Source of the DNA: Protopterus annectens
Lineage: Eukaryota > Chordata > Ceratodontiformes > Protopteridae
Assembly (NCBI RefSeq): GCF_019279795.1
Contig: NC_056733.1
Location: 1,116,423,182 to 1,116,487,181, forward strand
DNA length: 64,000 nucleotides
Direction of reading: 5' to 3'
Part shown: positions 1-11,746 of the stretch, in pieces
Numbering within the stretch: the first letter of the stretch is position 1
Layout: each line of letters opens with the position of its first letter
Notes under the pieces: model-generated
Told to the model about the DNA's origin: nothing
What the model saw: only the letters and a program-made list of their open reading frames with translations
Databases searched by the model: none
Translations under genes and position numbers: made by a program

Positions 1-1663
1 GACACTGGGTGAAGCAGGAGAATTAGTCTCTTAGAATCTTGAGGAGGTGGGTTTGAAGAAGAGTGCAAGGGTCCAGAGCTTTTAGGGTAGTAGGTAGTCC
101 CTCAGAGTAGAGTAGATTTCACACTCGGGCAAATAGACACTGGGTGAAGCAGGAGAATTAGTCTCTTAGAATCTTGAGGAGGTGGGTTTGAAGAAGAGTG
201 CAAGGGTCCAGAGCTTTTTAGGGTAGTAGGTAGTCCCTCGAGAGTAGAGTAGATTTCACACTTTCGGGCAAATAGACACTGGGTGAAGCAGGAGAATTAG
301 TCTCTTAGAATCTTGAGGAGGTGGGTTTGAAGAAGAGTGCAAGGGTCCAGAGCTTTTTAGGGTAGTAGGTAGTCCCTCGTAGAGTAGAGTAGATTTCACA
401 CTCGGGCAAATAGACACTGGGTGAAGCAGGAGAATTAGTCTCTTAGAATCTTGAGGAGGTGGGTTTGAAGAAGAGTGCAAGGGTCCAGAGCTTTTAGGGT
501 AGTAGGTAGTCCCTCAGAGTAGAGTAGATTTCACACTGGGCAAATAGACACTGGGTGAAGCAGGAGAATTAGTCTCTTAGAATCTTGAGGAGGTGGGTTT
601 GAAGAAGAGTGCAAGGGTCTAGAGCTTTTAGGGTAGTAGGCAGTCCCTCAGAGAGTAGAGTAGATTTCACACTGGCAAATAGACACTGGGTGAAGCAGGA
701 GAATTAGTCTCTTAGAATCTTGAGGAGGTGGGTTTGAAGAAGAGTGCAAGGGTCCAGAGCTTTTAGGGTAGTAGGTAGTCCCTCGTAGAGTAGAGTAGAT
801 TTCACACTCGGGCAAATAGACACTGGGTGAAGCAGGAGAATTAGTCTCTTAGAATCTTGAGGAGGTGGGTTTGAAGAAGAGTGCAAGGGTCCAGAGCTTT
901 TAGGGTAGTAGGTAGTCCCTCAGAGTAGAGTAGATTTCACACTCGGGCAAATAGACACTGGGTGAAGCAGGAGAATTAGTCTCTTAGAATCTTGAGGAGG
1001 TGGGTTTGAAGAAGAGTGCAAGGGTCCAGAGCTTTTAGGGTAGTAGGTAGTCCCTCGTAGAGTAGAGTAGATTTCACACTCGGGCAAATAGACACTGGGT
1101 GAAGCAGGAGAATTAGTCTCTTAGAATCTTGAGGAGGTGGGTTTGAAGAAGAGTGCAAGGGTCCAGAGCTTTTAGGGTAGTAGGTAGTCCCTCAGAGTAG
1201 AGTAGATTTCACACTCGGGCAAATAGACACTGGGTGAAGCAGGAGAATTAGTCTCTTAGAATCTTGAGGAGGTGGGTTTGAAGAAGAGTGCAAGGGTCCA
1301 GAGCTTTTTAGGGTAGTAGGTAGTCCCTCGTAGAGTAGAGTAGATTTCACACTCGGGCAAATAGACACTGGGTGAAGCAGGAGAATTAGTCTCTTAGAAT
1401 CTTGAGGAGGTGGGTTTGAAGAAGAGTGCAAGGGTCCAGAGCTTTTAGGGTAGTAGGTAGTCCCTCAGAGAGTAGAGTAGATTTCACACTCGGGCAAATA
1501 GACACTGGGTGAAGCAGGAGAATTAGTCTCTTAGAATCTTGAGGAGGTGGGTTTGAAGAAGAGTGCAAGGGTCCAGAGCTTTTTAGGGTAGTAGGTAGTC
1601 CCTCGTAGAGTAGAGTAGATTTCACACTCGGGCAAATAGACACTGGGTGAAGCAGGAGAATTA
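1..1663. repeat. Satellite array, ~135-138 bp monomer, about 12 copies
   Basis: Seen directly: the phrase gacactgggtgaagcaggag recurs at 1, 136, 275, 413, 547, 682, 819, 954, 1091, 1226, 1364, 1501 and 1639, giving monomers of 134-139 bp. The array is cut by the window start and ends inside a monomer at about 1663. Monomers are nearly identical; differences are mostly small indels at three places (a T run after ccagagc, the junction after tccctc, and the run before gggcaaatag). Between 682 and 1226 the lengths alternate 137/135, which suggests a dimeric higher-order unit of about 272 bp. Open frames across the array are by-products of the repeat and are not genes. Confidence 0.97.
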
Positions 1664-2761
1664 GCGTTTCAGCGGTGCCCCTGACAGTTAACAAAGCAAG
1701 TACTGCTTGTTTTCTTGAGTCTCTTCTCACCCCAACGTAGGTACATCTACGTCTGCTGAAAAGGTGTGAAGACAGGGTTATTTGGGCAGCGTACGCTATC
1801 AATCGCACAATAAAGTCATACATTTGTTCACTTCAAAACAGTACAATTTTTCAAAATGTGTATCAAAATACTTGCCTTTCGCTCATTAACTTAATGACGT
1901 AAAAAAATGTTAAAAGCCTTGGCCGGGTTGAGGTAGAGGGTTTGTACCATTTTGCCTTTGTCCATTGCTCTTGTCACCTTTTAAGAAAAATTCACTAGGT
2001 TGAGTAAGCATGACGTACATGACCAAACTGAGATGGACTCAGTATATGGAAATTCCCCTGTGCCCTTATTGATTAATTCCATGATAATTCTTTCCATGGC
2101 TTTGCATGTGAGGCTGATCAGACTTATTGTTCTCTCAGACTTATTGTTCTCTAGTTGTCTAGGTCCATGGAAGGTCCTCCTTTTTGCATGGAACTGTCTC
2201 TGTTTTCAATTCACTTGGAACAAAACCCGTATGCAGGCTAAGGTCAAGCAATGTTATTAAGAGTATAGCTAAATTGTACTTCATGCTATCTAAGCTGCAT
2301 CCTGGGATATTTTCAGGATCCGTTGACACTGTTCTTTGCTTTTGATAGTGCCTTCAGGATTTGTTCTCGTGATTACTGGTGACTCGTGTGTTTCAGATAG
2401 TTCATATGAGATATAGGAGGGAGACAGGGATAAAGTTTGAGCTTAATTTATTGGTCAGGAGGTAAGTTATATCTTCAGCTTTGGTGTAGGTAACATAATG
2501 CATAATCACCACAGCTTATTGTTGCATTGTACTTCTAGGATAATGAACATAACTAAAAAAAGACTTTGTGATTATCCTTTGCTTGGTGATGTTTCATGTC
2601 GTACTTGGCTTTGGTAGATTTAATAAGTACCCGAGTCGCTTTTTTTTAAATGATGAGGGCTGTGTCATTCTATGTATTGCTGTGCTTATGTTTGACCAGT
2701 AACCTCTTCTTTTCATTGTAAAGCTTGTTGCTATTAAGTTTCCACTGGTGGTGATGGGGTT
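1664..2761. other. Unassigned intergenic or intronic sequence
   Basis: I see no recognisable gene, repeat or RNA here. The stretch begins abruptly where the satellite ends at 1663 and is AT-rich. The short open frame near 2000-2260 has no recognisable domain. Confidence 0.5.
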
Positions 2762-2957
2762 GTTCATAGGTTGGTACTCAGCTATCGGCCCTAAGGCCTA
2801 TGCAAGCCTAGCCATAACAATTCCCTGGATATTTCTTCCCACAATATTTACTTCTCTGGACCCCTGTCTAGCAGGGAATGAACAGCTCTTGCAGGTCTTG
2901 AACCCAGAACCCTATACACTAAAGATACAACACTTAACCACTACGCCATGACCACTG
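2762..2957 (-). mobile_element. tRNA-derived SINE with CR1-type 3' tail
   Basis: Read on the - strand, the element begins with a tRNA-like head near 2957-2890. It has a good RNA polymerase III A box (tggcgtagtgg) and B box (ggttctgggttcaagacc). The body then matches the 3' end of the CR1 copies in this window: the gaccttgc-to-ctgctagacaggggt part, the attgttatggctaggctt part and the terminal gtaccaacctatgaac. The same 3' segment occurs on + at 19400-19545. A tRNA head with a LINE tail is the standard SINE design, in which the partner LINE's reverse transcriptase copies the RNA. CR1 as the partner is inferred from the shared tail. Confidence 0.85.
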
Positions 2958-3119
2958 TTGTGGTATGCCATTCATTTGTTTCTACTGGGTAGACACATTT
3001 GTGCAGCACTTTACATGCTGGGTATGGTTTGCTGGCTTACATTTCCACATATTTAGTATGGTTAACTAGATTTGTTGGTAAACTGAAGCTTGCCACTGGA
3101 TTACTTGCACGTAACTAGT

Positions 3120-3425
3120 TTATCTTTTGAAATTTTTAAAGGTACCAGGGGTGGAAGTGGTCCTTGGATTCAGTTTTAATTTATAGAAGATGGCTTCATG
3201 GTCAAACATAACAAATGAAGAAGATGCGAAAAGGATGGTGTAAGAAGCCCCCATATTAGTAACGACACGTTGTAAGATGTTATTCCCTGTGGTGGGTATT
3301 CTGTTTGTTCCAGGGAGTTTGTATTGACAAAATCCTGAAATCACTGTACTTGTGCACTTTTAGTGGTGTACATTTCACAGTCTATAGTTGGATAATTTAG
3401 ATCACCCTTGAAAATGATTTTGGAT
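3120..3425 (-). pseudogene. Decayed LINE endonuclease fragment
   Basis: Read on the - strand, one frame gives GDLNYPTIDCE followed by QDFVNTNSLEQ. This resembles the GDFNYxxINWE...FIxxNxLxQL stretch of the CR1/L2-type apurinic endonuclease seen at 35070-35170. Frameshifts break the reading. No reverse transcriptase follows, because the sequence runs into the - strand DIRS remnant at 3426. The clade (CR1 or L2) cannot be settled. Confidence 0.45.
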
Positions 3426-6240
3426 TTAATATTGAGTTACTCTAGTACTTGTAGATAGGCATTGTGGCTTTCTAGGGAGGTTTGAGTTTTGTTTAGGGTG
3501 GTATATGAGTTGCCTGTGGACATCAAACGTTAGAAGGATCCTTTCTCTGTTGTTCTGAGGCTCATGAAAGAATACTGGGAGATTAATATTCTGGCTTAAA
3601 GTAAATCCTGAGACCACTTTAAGCATAAAGGTAGGATTTGTTCTCAAAGAAGCTCTGTCCCTCTGGAAAACACAGTATGACTGACAAACATTACAGCCTA
3701 TAATTTAGCAAATGTTTGAGCAATGAGTAAAACAGTCTTACAAGTTAAGAATCTCAGTTCAGCTTGATGTGATGGTTCAGATGGAGATAGAGTAAGTTTC
3801 TCAAGTACAAAATTCGGTTCCCAAGGAGGAGCCACTTGTTTCCTAGTTGGACAAATTTATAACACCCCTTTCAAAAACTGTTTAACTTGAGAGCATTATT
3901 CAGAAGGGTGGATCCAAGGACAGACGAGCAGAAATGGCTGATAAATGTACCTTGACAGAGGAATAGGAAATGCCATTCGACAGTAACTCTCACAAAGTAA
4001 TCAAGAGACACAAGCAAATGGGCCTGAAGATAATCCAGGTTCTTTGACTGACACTGACTAGAAATTTAAGCCACACCGTTGATGTAGAGGGATAAACCCC
4101 TGATTATGACCCAGCCGACCCAGGTTCAAATAGCAGCTCAGGCAACTGACAGAGAATCAAGGAAGGGATAGGAGTACCCATCCAATGTGGGAAAGTGCTG
4201 GTTAATTTGCTTCCTAAGGGGAAGCATGGCTCAAGGAGGGCTGTTGCCATCAGACATAATCAATGAGCATGGGGGGGGTGGATAGGTCATAAAAAACAAA
4301 TCCCCCCATGGAAGCACAGGTTAGCAGAGCCCCCAGAACACCCTCAGGATCCACAACCGGTCCCAGCGATAATGGATCTAAGTCCAGAAGGATTGGAGAG
4401 TAGCTGGTAGACGCAGCGCGAACATTGGGTACTGGGGGCCCAAAATTATTTTGTCATTCAGACAGTCAGATGAAAATTTTACTGACTGGAGTATATCAAA
4501 CTCCCCATGTCTTGTGTGAGTAAATCTAATCTGTGGGGAAACTTATGGTAATTGCCCTTGGACAAATTGAACAAAAAGGGGGACCACTGTTGCTTTGGCC
4601 AAAAGGGAGTCACCACCACAGTTTTGGATAGTCCTTCTAGATCTTTAGAAGAACTCTGTAAATCTGTGGAAAGGGTGGAAAAACATACAGGAACATTTTG
4701 TTTCATGGGAATGCAAAAATATCCATCTTTCAAGTCTGTTTTCAAAGAGGATTGGAGAAGAATGTCTATTGTGTGTTCTGAAGGAAGGCAAACAGATCTG
4801 CTTGAGGCATTTCCTAGGGTTGGATAAAATCATGTAAGATTCCAGGATGACGTTCTCACTGGTGGGAGTCTATCCTGATCCTGCTGAACTTGTATGCAAT
4901 TATGTTTTGCTCTGAGTGAATGTATGAAGTGTGAAAAGTCAAATTGAACTGAATTACTACCTTCCAGACTATCGTAGCAAAATTTCAAAGAGGATAAGAT
5001 CTGGTACTCTCATATTTATGTACCACATCATTGTGGTGTTGTCTGTATACACCTGCAGAAGTCCTTGGGAATGCAGATGATTCAAGGGCATGAAAGCTTT
5101 GATAACTGTTGACTTGTTTTTCATATTTATGTGCTTCTGTTTGTATACAGGATCCCACAGAGCATGCACTGTTAACTCATTTTGAAGCCATTCTCCATTG
5201 CAGGTTTGTAGAGTCTGTTGTGAGTAACTGAAAAGGGACAGAAGGGAGAAAGGAATACCTGGATTGAAAGCTATCCAGTCTACTCACCATCCAGTCTCCC
5301 TCTTTGCAAATCCCTGACCCTATTATATGAAAGGACAAAGGGTGCAGATGCTAAGTCCAGAGGTACTGTTTTATTTTCCTCATGTGTAATTTCACCAGGG
5401 GAAGCATGACAGTCATGAATGCCATGCACCCCAGAATCCTGAGAAACCCTTGCAGATGCATGGTTTTGACTGGAGAACCTGAGTAAGAACTGTTGAAACG
5501 TCTACTTTGTCTGGAGGAAGAAAGACTCTTTCCAATGCAGAGTCCTGCAAAGCCCGAGGAAATCATTCTGTGAGAATAGAAGAGGGAAGACTTCTGAAAA
5601 TTGATTTGAAAACCTAGATTGAGTTGAAGTCCCTGAACAGTTGCTAAAGAATTTTAGCAGCTAAAAAAAAGAGTGCAAATTTAAGACAATCATCCATATA
5701 CAAAAAATGTGAATGCCTTGAAGTCTGCAGTAAGCAATGACTAGAGCTAGACATTTTGTTAATTTCCCTTGGTGCAGTGTAAAATCAAAAGGGTAAAACA
5801 GAGAACTGATGATGTAAGACAGATAAAGCAAATCTTAAGAAATGCCTGAAGTACTCTGCAGTGGGGGGTTGTTGAAAGGAGTCCTTTAGTTCCAGCTTTA
5901 CCATGAAGGCTAGAGAGAGAGAACATTTTGAACTTTGTATTCTTGACAAAAAGGCTTACAAAAGAAATATCTAGTACAGGCCTCCAGGATCCTTCTTTTT
6001 TGGGGAAGTAGAACAATTCTTAAATAAAAACCTTTGCTATCATATTAGGGGGGGGGCTACAGGTTGTATGTCTCTCTGGGACATCGTGTGTTACAGGATG
6101 GGAGGAAATACAAAGACTTGGTTCCCAGGGCAAGAGAGAATCTCTTGGATATGAAGGAGGAATACCCATTGCCAAGTGTTTTATTTTTCTGGAGTGACCA
6201 AATGGATTATACAAAATCCTTTTCAGCAGAGGCCCCATCA
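3426..6240 (-). mobile_element. Decayed DIRS retrotransposon (RT, RNase H and recombinase remnants)
   Basis: On the - strand the pieces lie in normal DIRS order. RT is at 6016-5759 (FPKKEGSWRPVLDIS, then KFKMFSLSSL). The palm/RNase H connection is at 5566-5351 (MLPLVKLHMRKIKQYL). RNase H is at 5169-4969 (YTDNTTMMWYIN). The post-RNase H segment is at 4745-4479 (VVVTPFWPKQQWSPFL). A tyrosine-recombinase piece is at 3647-3426 (RTNPTFMLKVVSGF). Each aligns by eye with the corresponding part of DIRS element 1. Frameshifts separate all pieces, and the catalytic HxxR/Tyr end is not seen. The region 6020-6240 probably holds the decayed start of pol. It is the same family as the remnants at 20955-24558, sharing the KGNYHKFPHRLDLLTQD-type stretch. 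Confidence 0.8.
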
Positions 6241-6260
6241 AATTAATGTTCTTTTTTTTT

Positions 6261-6448
6261 TTGCTTGGTTTTGTTTTACAGATTACTGTATGGAATTACA
6301 CAGATTACTGTTATGTTTTCACAGTGAGACAGGGCAGAACGGTGTGCCTTTACATTCTCTTTATTTCCTTCATTTAAAAAGGAAAAGATTTTCTTCTCTC
6401 ACAAGAGTGTGACACTCAGTCTAAGGGACAGAAATTAGTATTAGACTG
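6261..6448. repeat. Left copy of ~187-bp direct repeat flanking DIRS element 1
   Basis: This copy begins ttgcttggttttgttttaca and ends gtattagactg. It matches 11857-12041 in the same orientation with few differences, the largest being a small indel near agattactgttatg. It lies just outside the left terminal repeat of DIRS element 1. It could be an independent repeat inserted twice, or the part of a DIRS element that normally sits between the internal complementary region and the right end. Confidence 0.85.
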
Positions 6449-6453
6449 ATTTT

Positions 6454-6494
6454 CTTCGTGTTTCACTGTTGCAGTCATTACATTTGGGTAATCT
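6454..6494 (+). repeat. Left inverted terminal repeat, DIRS element 1
   Basis: The 41 bases starting cttcgtgtttcactgttgca match the reverse complement of 11756-11796 at all but about three positions. By analogy with element 2, the complement at 11756-11796 is the internal complementary region and not the right terminus. Confidence 0.85.
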
Positions 6495-6768
6495 GCTGGC
6501 AGGTTGCCCTCAGTCGGCCTGAATTCCAAAGTCTTGGGTCCTGCATCGGTTGCTGTCTCTTCTTCCATGACGTCAGGTCGTCAGGGGTATAAAACATGCA
6601 GCCAACGCCATTTTCTTTAGTCTTTCTTGCTGCGTGGTGCCCGAAGCAGAAGCATTTTGCAAGTGCCGGTCGGCCGACTACTGAAATATTCACGTTTGAG
6701 TTTCAGAACCAAAGTCTTCAGTAAAACTAAGTACCCCGTTGGGGAAACTTTTTTCTTGCTTTTTACCG

Positions 6769-8824
6769 ATGTCAGAAAAAGTTAATAATTGTATTACTTG
6801 TGGGAAGCAAATACCTCATAAGGATTTCCATTTATACTGTATTCCTTGCCTAGGCCCTGATCACAATGTGCCTGGCTGTTGGTTTTGTGCTAGATTTAAC
6901 CAACGCACTATTAAGCGTCGGTATATTTTTGCATCTAAGTATTTTGGAAACAGATTTAACTACCCAGAGATGTCGTCGGATAGCAATCCGACTACCGAAG
7001 TACATAAAAAAAACAAAGAAAAGGACAGCGAAAGGCAGTCGAGATCCAAAACTGACGACAAAGCTTCTCCTAAGCCAGTCGCCGGTTTGCCAGTACTCAG
7101 TGAGGCGCTTTTGCAGCCCCTGATGCCCGCTACCTTAGAGTCACAGGCCTCTACCGACACCCATGTGGAGTCCGGCATGTCGCAAGGCACTCTGGGTATT
7201 GGACCGACGGATGTATCTCCCTCGGATGGGTCTGGAGCCGCTGAGCAGGCACCGGCTTCTGAGGGTGTATTCAGACCTCAACATTTTTATATCAGACCGA
7301 CGAAAGCTGCAAAACCAAAGGCAAAGACACCTTCAAAAACTAAAAACCCGACGCCTGAGCCACGTGCACAGGCCTCTATGCCTAAAAAACAGATGATCAA
7401 AATGGCTGAAGCCCTTATTACCTTGATCAGGGGTACCCATCCCCCTCCAGATAAGAGGCCTAGGCAAGACACTGACTATGAATCTTCAGATCAGGTTTCT
7501 ATTTCTTCTGATTCCTCTTCTGATCAGGAATTATCTTTACCTCCGTATGAGGATTCTGATGCTGAGGAGTCTATTCCATCTACATCTCTTCCTGAGGATT
7601 AGTCATGTGGAGAAACCTTGCATACTTTGAGAAAGCATTTTCACTGGGAGAGTCAAGACTTCTCAGAATCAAAAAAGAGGCTCAGGGATTTCCTCCTTCT
7701 CCCTCAGCACAAGCCTTTAGCCATTCCTCCTGTGTTAGACATTGTGGATGATGTTTTTTCGGAGTCAAGCCTGACCCCTGACTCTTTACCTCCCGCTCCC
7801 AGTAAGCCTGACAGGTATTACAGGGTCCCTGACTGTCATAAATTTTTATTTAGAAACCCTGCTGCTGATCCTGAAACTATTTCACAGGGTCCAAAGGGAG
7901 TTAAGGCCTCAAAAGCAAAAAACCCAACCCCTTCCGGCAGAGATTCAAGGGTGCTGGGCAGATGGGGAAAAAAGGTTTATACATCTGCAACCTTGGCAAT
8001 TAGGGCCTTAATCTGTCAATTTCATATGCTTAAGTACCAACAACATGTTATGGGATTGCTGAAACAGAAAATGATGATGATTTCAGAATGTGCAGAAAAT
8101 AAGGAATTGCAGGAATTATTGCATGCAGCTGAACAAGTTGGAAAGCATACTTTGCAATGTGGGTTTGATTCTTTAGAGGCCTCCTGCAGGGCCACAGTTA
8201 CAGGATCTGTGATTAGGAGGCATGCCTGGTTAAAGGAACAAAATTTGTCTGATCATGACTGCGGTGGTGGTGCTGTGGTAGCGTTGTCGCCTCACAGTAA
8301 GATGCTGTCCTGTTTGATTCTCAGCTAGAGCGTCTTCTGTGAGGAGACATGCGTGAATGGGCGTACCTTCGTTGAAGGTTGTGCGTCAGGGCTGGCAATT
8401 CGGTACGTAAAAATCTACTGCCAATCATTAGCGGACCGGAGTTCCGCTGTGGCGACTCCTAACCGGGAAAAGCCGAAAGACACAAACAAACAATGTTAAA
8501 GCTAAATTACTAGATGCACCTTTACAGCATGATTCTCTGTTTGGTATTAAGGCAGAAGAGGTTTTAAAGAAAATGGAAGACAAAGCTAAGTCCATGCAAA
8601 CTGTTAACGATTTCTTGCAAGTGCAGCCACGTACATTCAGCAGACACTGGCCTACAAAAAATTGGTCCTTTCCTGTGTCAGACAGAGCTCAAAGGGGCAA
8701 ATCCAGATGCCCTAAGGGTTCCAGGTACCAGGGTCAAAACTCATACAGGTCAAAGCAATGGGGCACATCCACTTCCAAATCTGGGGGAGATAAAGCACAA
8801 ACCTACAGAAAGCAATCCCAATGA
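6769..8824 (+). pseudogene. DIRS gag-like protein, element 1 (broken)
   Basis: The start ATG at 6769 was chosen because the protein then begins MSEKVNNCITCGKQIPH, parallel to MSKDT at the start of gag in element 2. The N-terminus has a small Cys/His cluster (CITCGKQ...CIPCLGPDHNVPGCWFC) like a zinc knuckle. A charged and Ser/Pro-rich middle follows. There is one in-frame TAG at 7600-7602; the same frame then continues with a conserved block (KHFHWESQDFSESKKRL) that recurs at 12170 and 48390. At about 8260 a SINE interrupts the frame until 8491. The reading resumes (AKLLDAPLQHDSLFG) and ends in a basic, Gln/Ser-rich tail at 8824. In DIRS elements this product is the presumed nucleic-acid-binding structural protein. 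Confidence 0.85.
8260..8491 (+). mobile_element. tRNA-derived SINE (V-SINE/DANA-like) inside DIRS gag
   Basis: The head contains a tRNA-like A box (tgtggtagcgttgtcgcctc) and a weaker B-box region (ctgtttgattctc). The tail contains attagcggaccggagttccg, then ctgtggcgactcctaaccgg, and gaaaagccgaaagacac. The tail is shared with 58988-59247. This head and tail pattern is typical of the V-SINE/DANA class of vertebrate SINEs, recognised from memory. Removing it joins gatcatgac to aatgttaaagc and restores the gag reading seen at the other loci, which supports the boundaries. I see no convincing target duplication. Confidence 0.8.
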
Positions 8825-8829
8825 CTTCC

Positions 8830-10725
8830 CTCTGCCTACACCAAGCACTTATCTGTTGGCAGCACCCATAGGGGGAAAAGTAGCACTTTTTGCTCAAAAT
8901 TGGCAATTAATAACCCAGGACAAATGGGTACTGAACATCGTATCACAGGGATACAGATTTCATTTCCACACTCTGCCAATGGCAAATGGTTGGCCTGACG
9001 TGCCAAAAAACCAATGGGCAGAGGCACAGAAACAGGTTACGTCCCTCATGGATATGGGGGCCATTCAGACAGTATCAGAACAGGAAAAAGGACAAGGTTT
9101 TTACTCTACTATTCTTGGTACCCAGAAAGGACAAGGCCTGGCGTCCAATACTGGATTTATCGATTTTGAACACATACCTGGACATTCCAAAATTCAAAAT
9201 GCTCACCTTGCAACAGCTTCTGCCCATGCTGGGCAAGAATGCTTGGCTGGTGACTTTAGACTTAAAAAGAGGCATACCTGCATGTCCCAATAAGACAGTC
9301 GTGCAGAAGATACCTCAGATTCAAGGCTGGCTTAATGCATTACCAATTCTCTGCACTGCCCTTTGGCTTATCTACTGCGCCCAGGGTCTTTACAATGTGC
9401 CTGACACCAGTAATTGCATTTTGCAGACAAAGAAGTATTCAGATATATCCTTACTTGGATGACTGTCTCATTCAAGCAGAGAACAAAGACACTCGTCTAT
9501 GACACCTGGCGTTTGTGAAAAGGCTTCTAGCATGCCTAGGGTACACAGTAAACAAAAAGAAATCACAACTGGTACCCTCTCAAAAGATAACATTCCTGGG
9601 TGCAAGCTTGCATACAACTGTCCAGATGGCTTACCTCAAGCCAGACAAATAAAGGCAACTGACTACTTACTTCAAACTGATGGCAGCAAAAACCCAGTCT
9701 TCTGCAAGACCAATTCTTCCGGCTCTGGGCTTCATGGCATCCTGCATCCTACTAATTCCATATGCAAGACTGCATATGAGGAAACTGCAATGGTACCTAA
9801 ATAGGTTATGGAGTCAACATTGTCACAGTGTGGAAACAATGATTCCTCTCATCCCCTGCCTGCAACAGGAGTTTCTGTGGTGGGCAAAGGCCTGTCACCA
9901 AAACATGGGATGGCCCTTCACTCTACCCCCTGCCAGCCAAACCTTAACAACAGATGCAGATTATGCCTGGGGGGCTCACATGGCAGGAAGATGCATTCAG
10001 GGCATATGGGCGCCAAATCAAATGCATCTGCATATCAACCAGAAAGAGATGCTAGCTGTTCAAAATGCCCTAACAGCTTTCAAGGACTTACTTCATCCAG
10101 GGCAACTACTGATAAAGACAGACAACACCACAGTCGTGTGGTATATAAACAAGCAAGGGGGCACACACTCATACCCCCTTTGCAGATCAGCCATGGCACT
10201 GTGGAACACAGCTTTGACCTATAAAATAAATCTTCAAGCTCAATTCCTGCCAGGAAAACAGACACTCTGGCAGACAATTTAAGCAGAAACCTTATGGATC
10301 CTCACAAGTGGAAACTAAATCCACAAGTATTCAGCATGATAACAGAGAAATGGGGAAGCCCAGACATAAATCTTTTTGCCTCTCCTCAAAATTATCAATT
10401 GAAAAGATTCTGCACAAAGACTTATCACAGACAAGCAAGGAAAGTGGACGCCCTATCCTTCAGTTGGAAAAACCTGTCAGTTTACGCCTTCCCTCCTCTG
10501 CCTCTTCTACCCAAGGTCCTCCTAAAAGTCAGGCAAGAGAAGCCAAAGATGATACTAATTGCCCCGGACTGGCCCCGCCAATACTGGTACCCAGTCCTAA
10601 GGAACTTGTCTCAATACCCAGCTTGGACCTTGCCTCAAAGACCACAACTACTGTCCCAGCAAAACAATCAGATCCTGCACAATCAACTACAGACTCTGAA
10701 CCTGGCAGCATGGCTAATCATGTAA
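8830..10725 (+). pseudogene. DIRS reverse transcriptase-RNase H, element 1 (frameshifted)
   Basis: The RT fingers/palm motifs are visible: FLVPRKDKAWRPILDLS (about 9110-9160), KFKMLTLQQLLPML, and the catalytic YLDD at 9452-9463. RNase H follows with LTTDADYAWGAHMAG (about 9945-9990), the INQKEMLAVQNAL helix and TDNTTVVWYINKQGG (about 10118-10162). A DIRS-specific extension ends it: SPDINLFASPQNYQL, then MILIAPDWPRQYWYPV. At least three frameshifts (near 9110, 9290-9460 and 9660-9800) split it, so no full enzyme can be made. The end overlaps the recombinase frame, as is usual for DIRS elements. Confidence 0.88.
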
Positions 10726-11725
10726 TCATACAAACGACACCTCTCAGTAAAGCTGTGATGGATGTCATTTTGGAAGCCAGAAGGCCTAGTACTAGAAAGT
10801 CTTATGCTGACAAATGGAAGAGATTCTGTGCTTGGAATCAAGCACAAGGGACTGATACAGCAGAACCACATATTCCTCAGATATTACAATACTTAAATGA
10901 GATGCTTGACAAAGGCCTATCTTTCTCATCAATCAAAATCCATGCCTCTGCCATTTCGGCTCATTACAATACAGAGCCACCAATCTTTTCTCATCCTTTA
11001 CTAAAGCAGTATCTTGGAGGAGCCAAAACACTAAGGCCTCCTAGAAGATCACCTTTATGTTGGAAAAGCTCACCCTGCCTCCATTTGAACCAGCCGCTAT
11101 CGCTGATATAAAGTTCTTATCATGGAAGACAGCTCTGCTACTAGCAATTACTTCAGCAAGAAGAGTTTCAGAGCTACAGGCCCTCATGGCTGTAGAGCCT
11201 TTTATCATATTTTACCCAGACAGGGTGTCTCTGAGGACAAATCCTACTTTTATGCCTAAGGTGGTTTCCAGTGTGGCTCTTAACCAAACAATTCATCTGC
11301 CAACTTTTTTTCCAAATCCGCAGAACAAAGGGGAGAGAATACACAGACAGCTAAGATTGTACTTGACCAGGACAAAAGCTCTAAGAAAAACTGAGCAATT
11401 ACTAGTGTCATATGCTGCAGGATCAGAAGGAAAGGCCATCTCAAAGCAGATAATTTCAAAGTGGATAAGCCACTGCATCCATTTCTGCTACTTACACCAT
11501 GGTAAACTTGTGCCCAAGGGCATTAGGTCTCATTCCACCAGAGCTGCAGCTACTTCAGCAGCCTTTCTCAGAGGAGTACCAACCAAAGGTATTCTAGAGG
11601 CTGCTACCTGGAGTTCTGTTCACACCTTTACAAAGCATTACCATTTGCCTCTCTACTCTAAGTCCAGGGCAGGCTTTGCCACTGCAGTACTGCAGGGCCT
11701 TATAGCCACACCTAATGCTGTTTAG
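10711..11725 (+). pseudogene. DIRS tyrosine recombinase, element 1 (one frameshift)
   Basis: It starts at MANHVIIQTTPLSK (10711), in a frame overlapping the end of the RNase H frame. The N-terminal core-binding domain has the ARRPSTRKSYADKWKRF block. A frameshift near 11050-11060 separates it from the catalytic domain, which shows the first Arg (TSARRVSELQAL), HSTR at 11530-11541 (the HxxR pair) and the expected nucleophile Tyr in HTFTKHYHLP (11639-11641). This enzyme would integrate the circular DNA intermediate. All four catalytic signatures remain, so the copy is fairly young despite the break. Confidence 0.9.
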
Positions 11726-11746
11726 CTCCAGCCTCCCAACCATAGC

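Noticed and set aside
256-1823. Series of similar - strand open frames (MHSSSNPPPQDSK...)
   Set aside because: They are translations of the satellite monomers repeated along the array; no start, codon or domain evidence for a gene.
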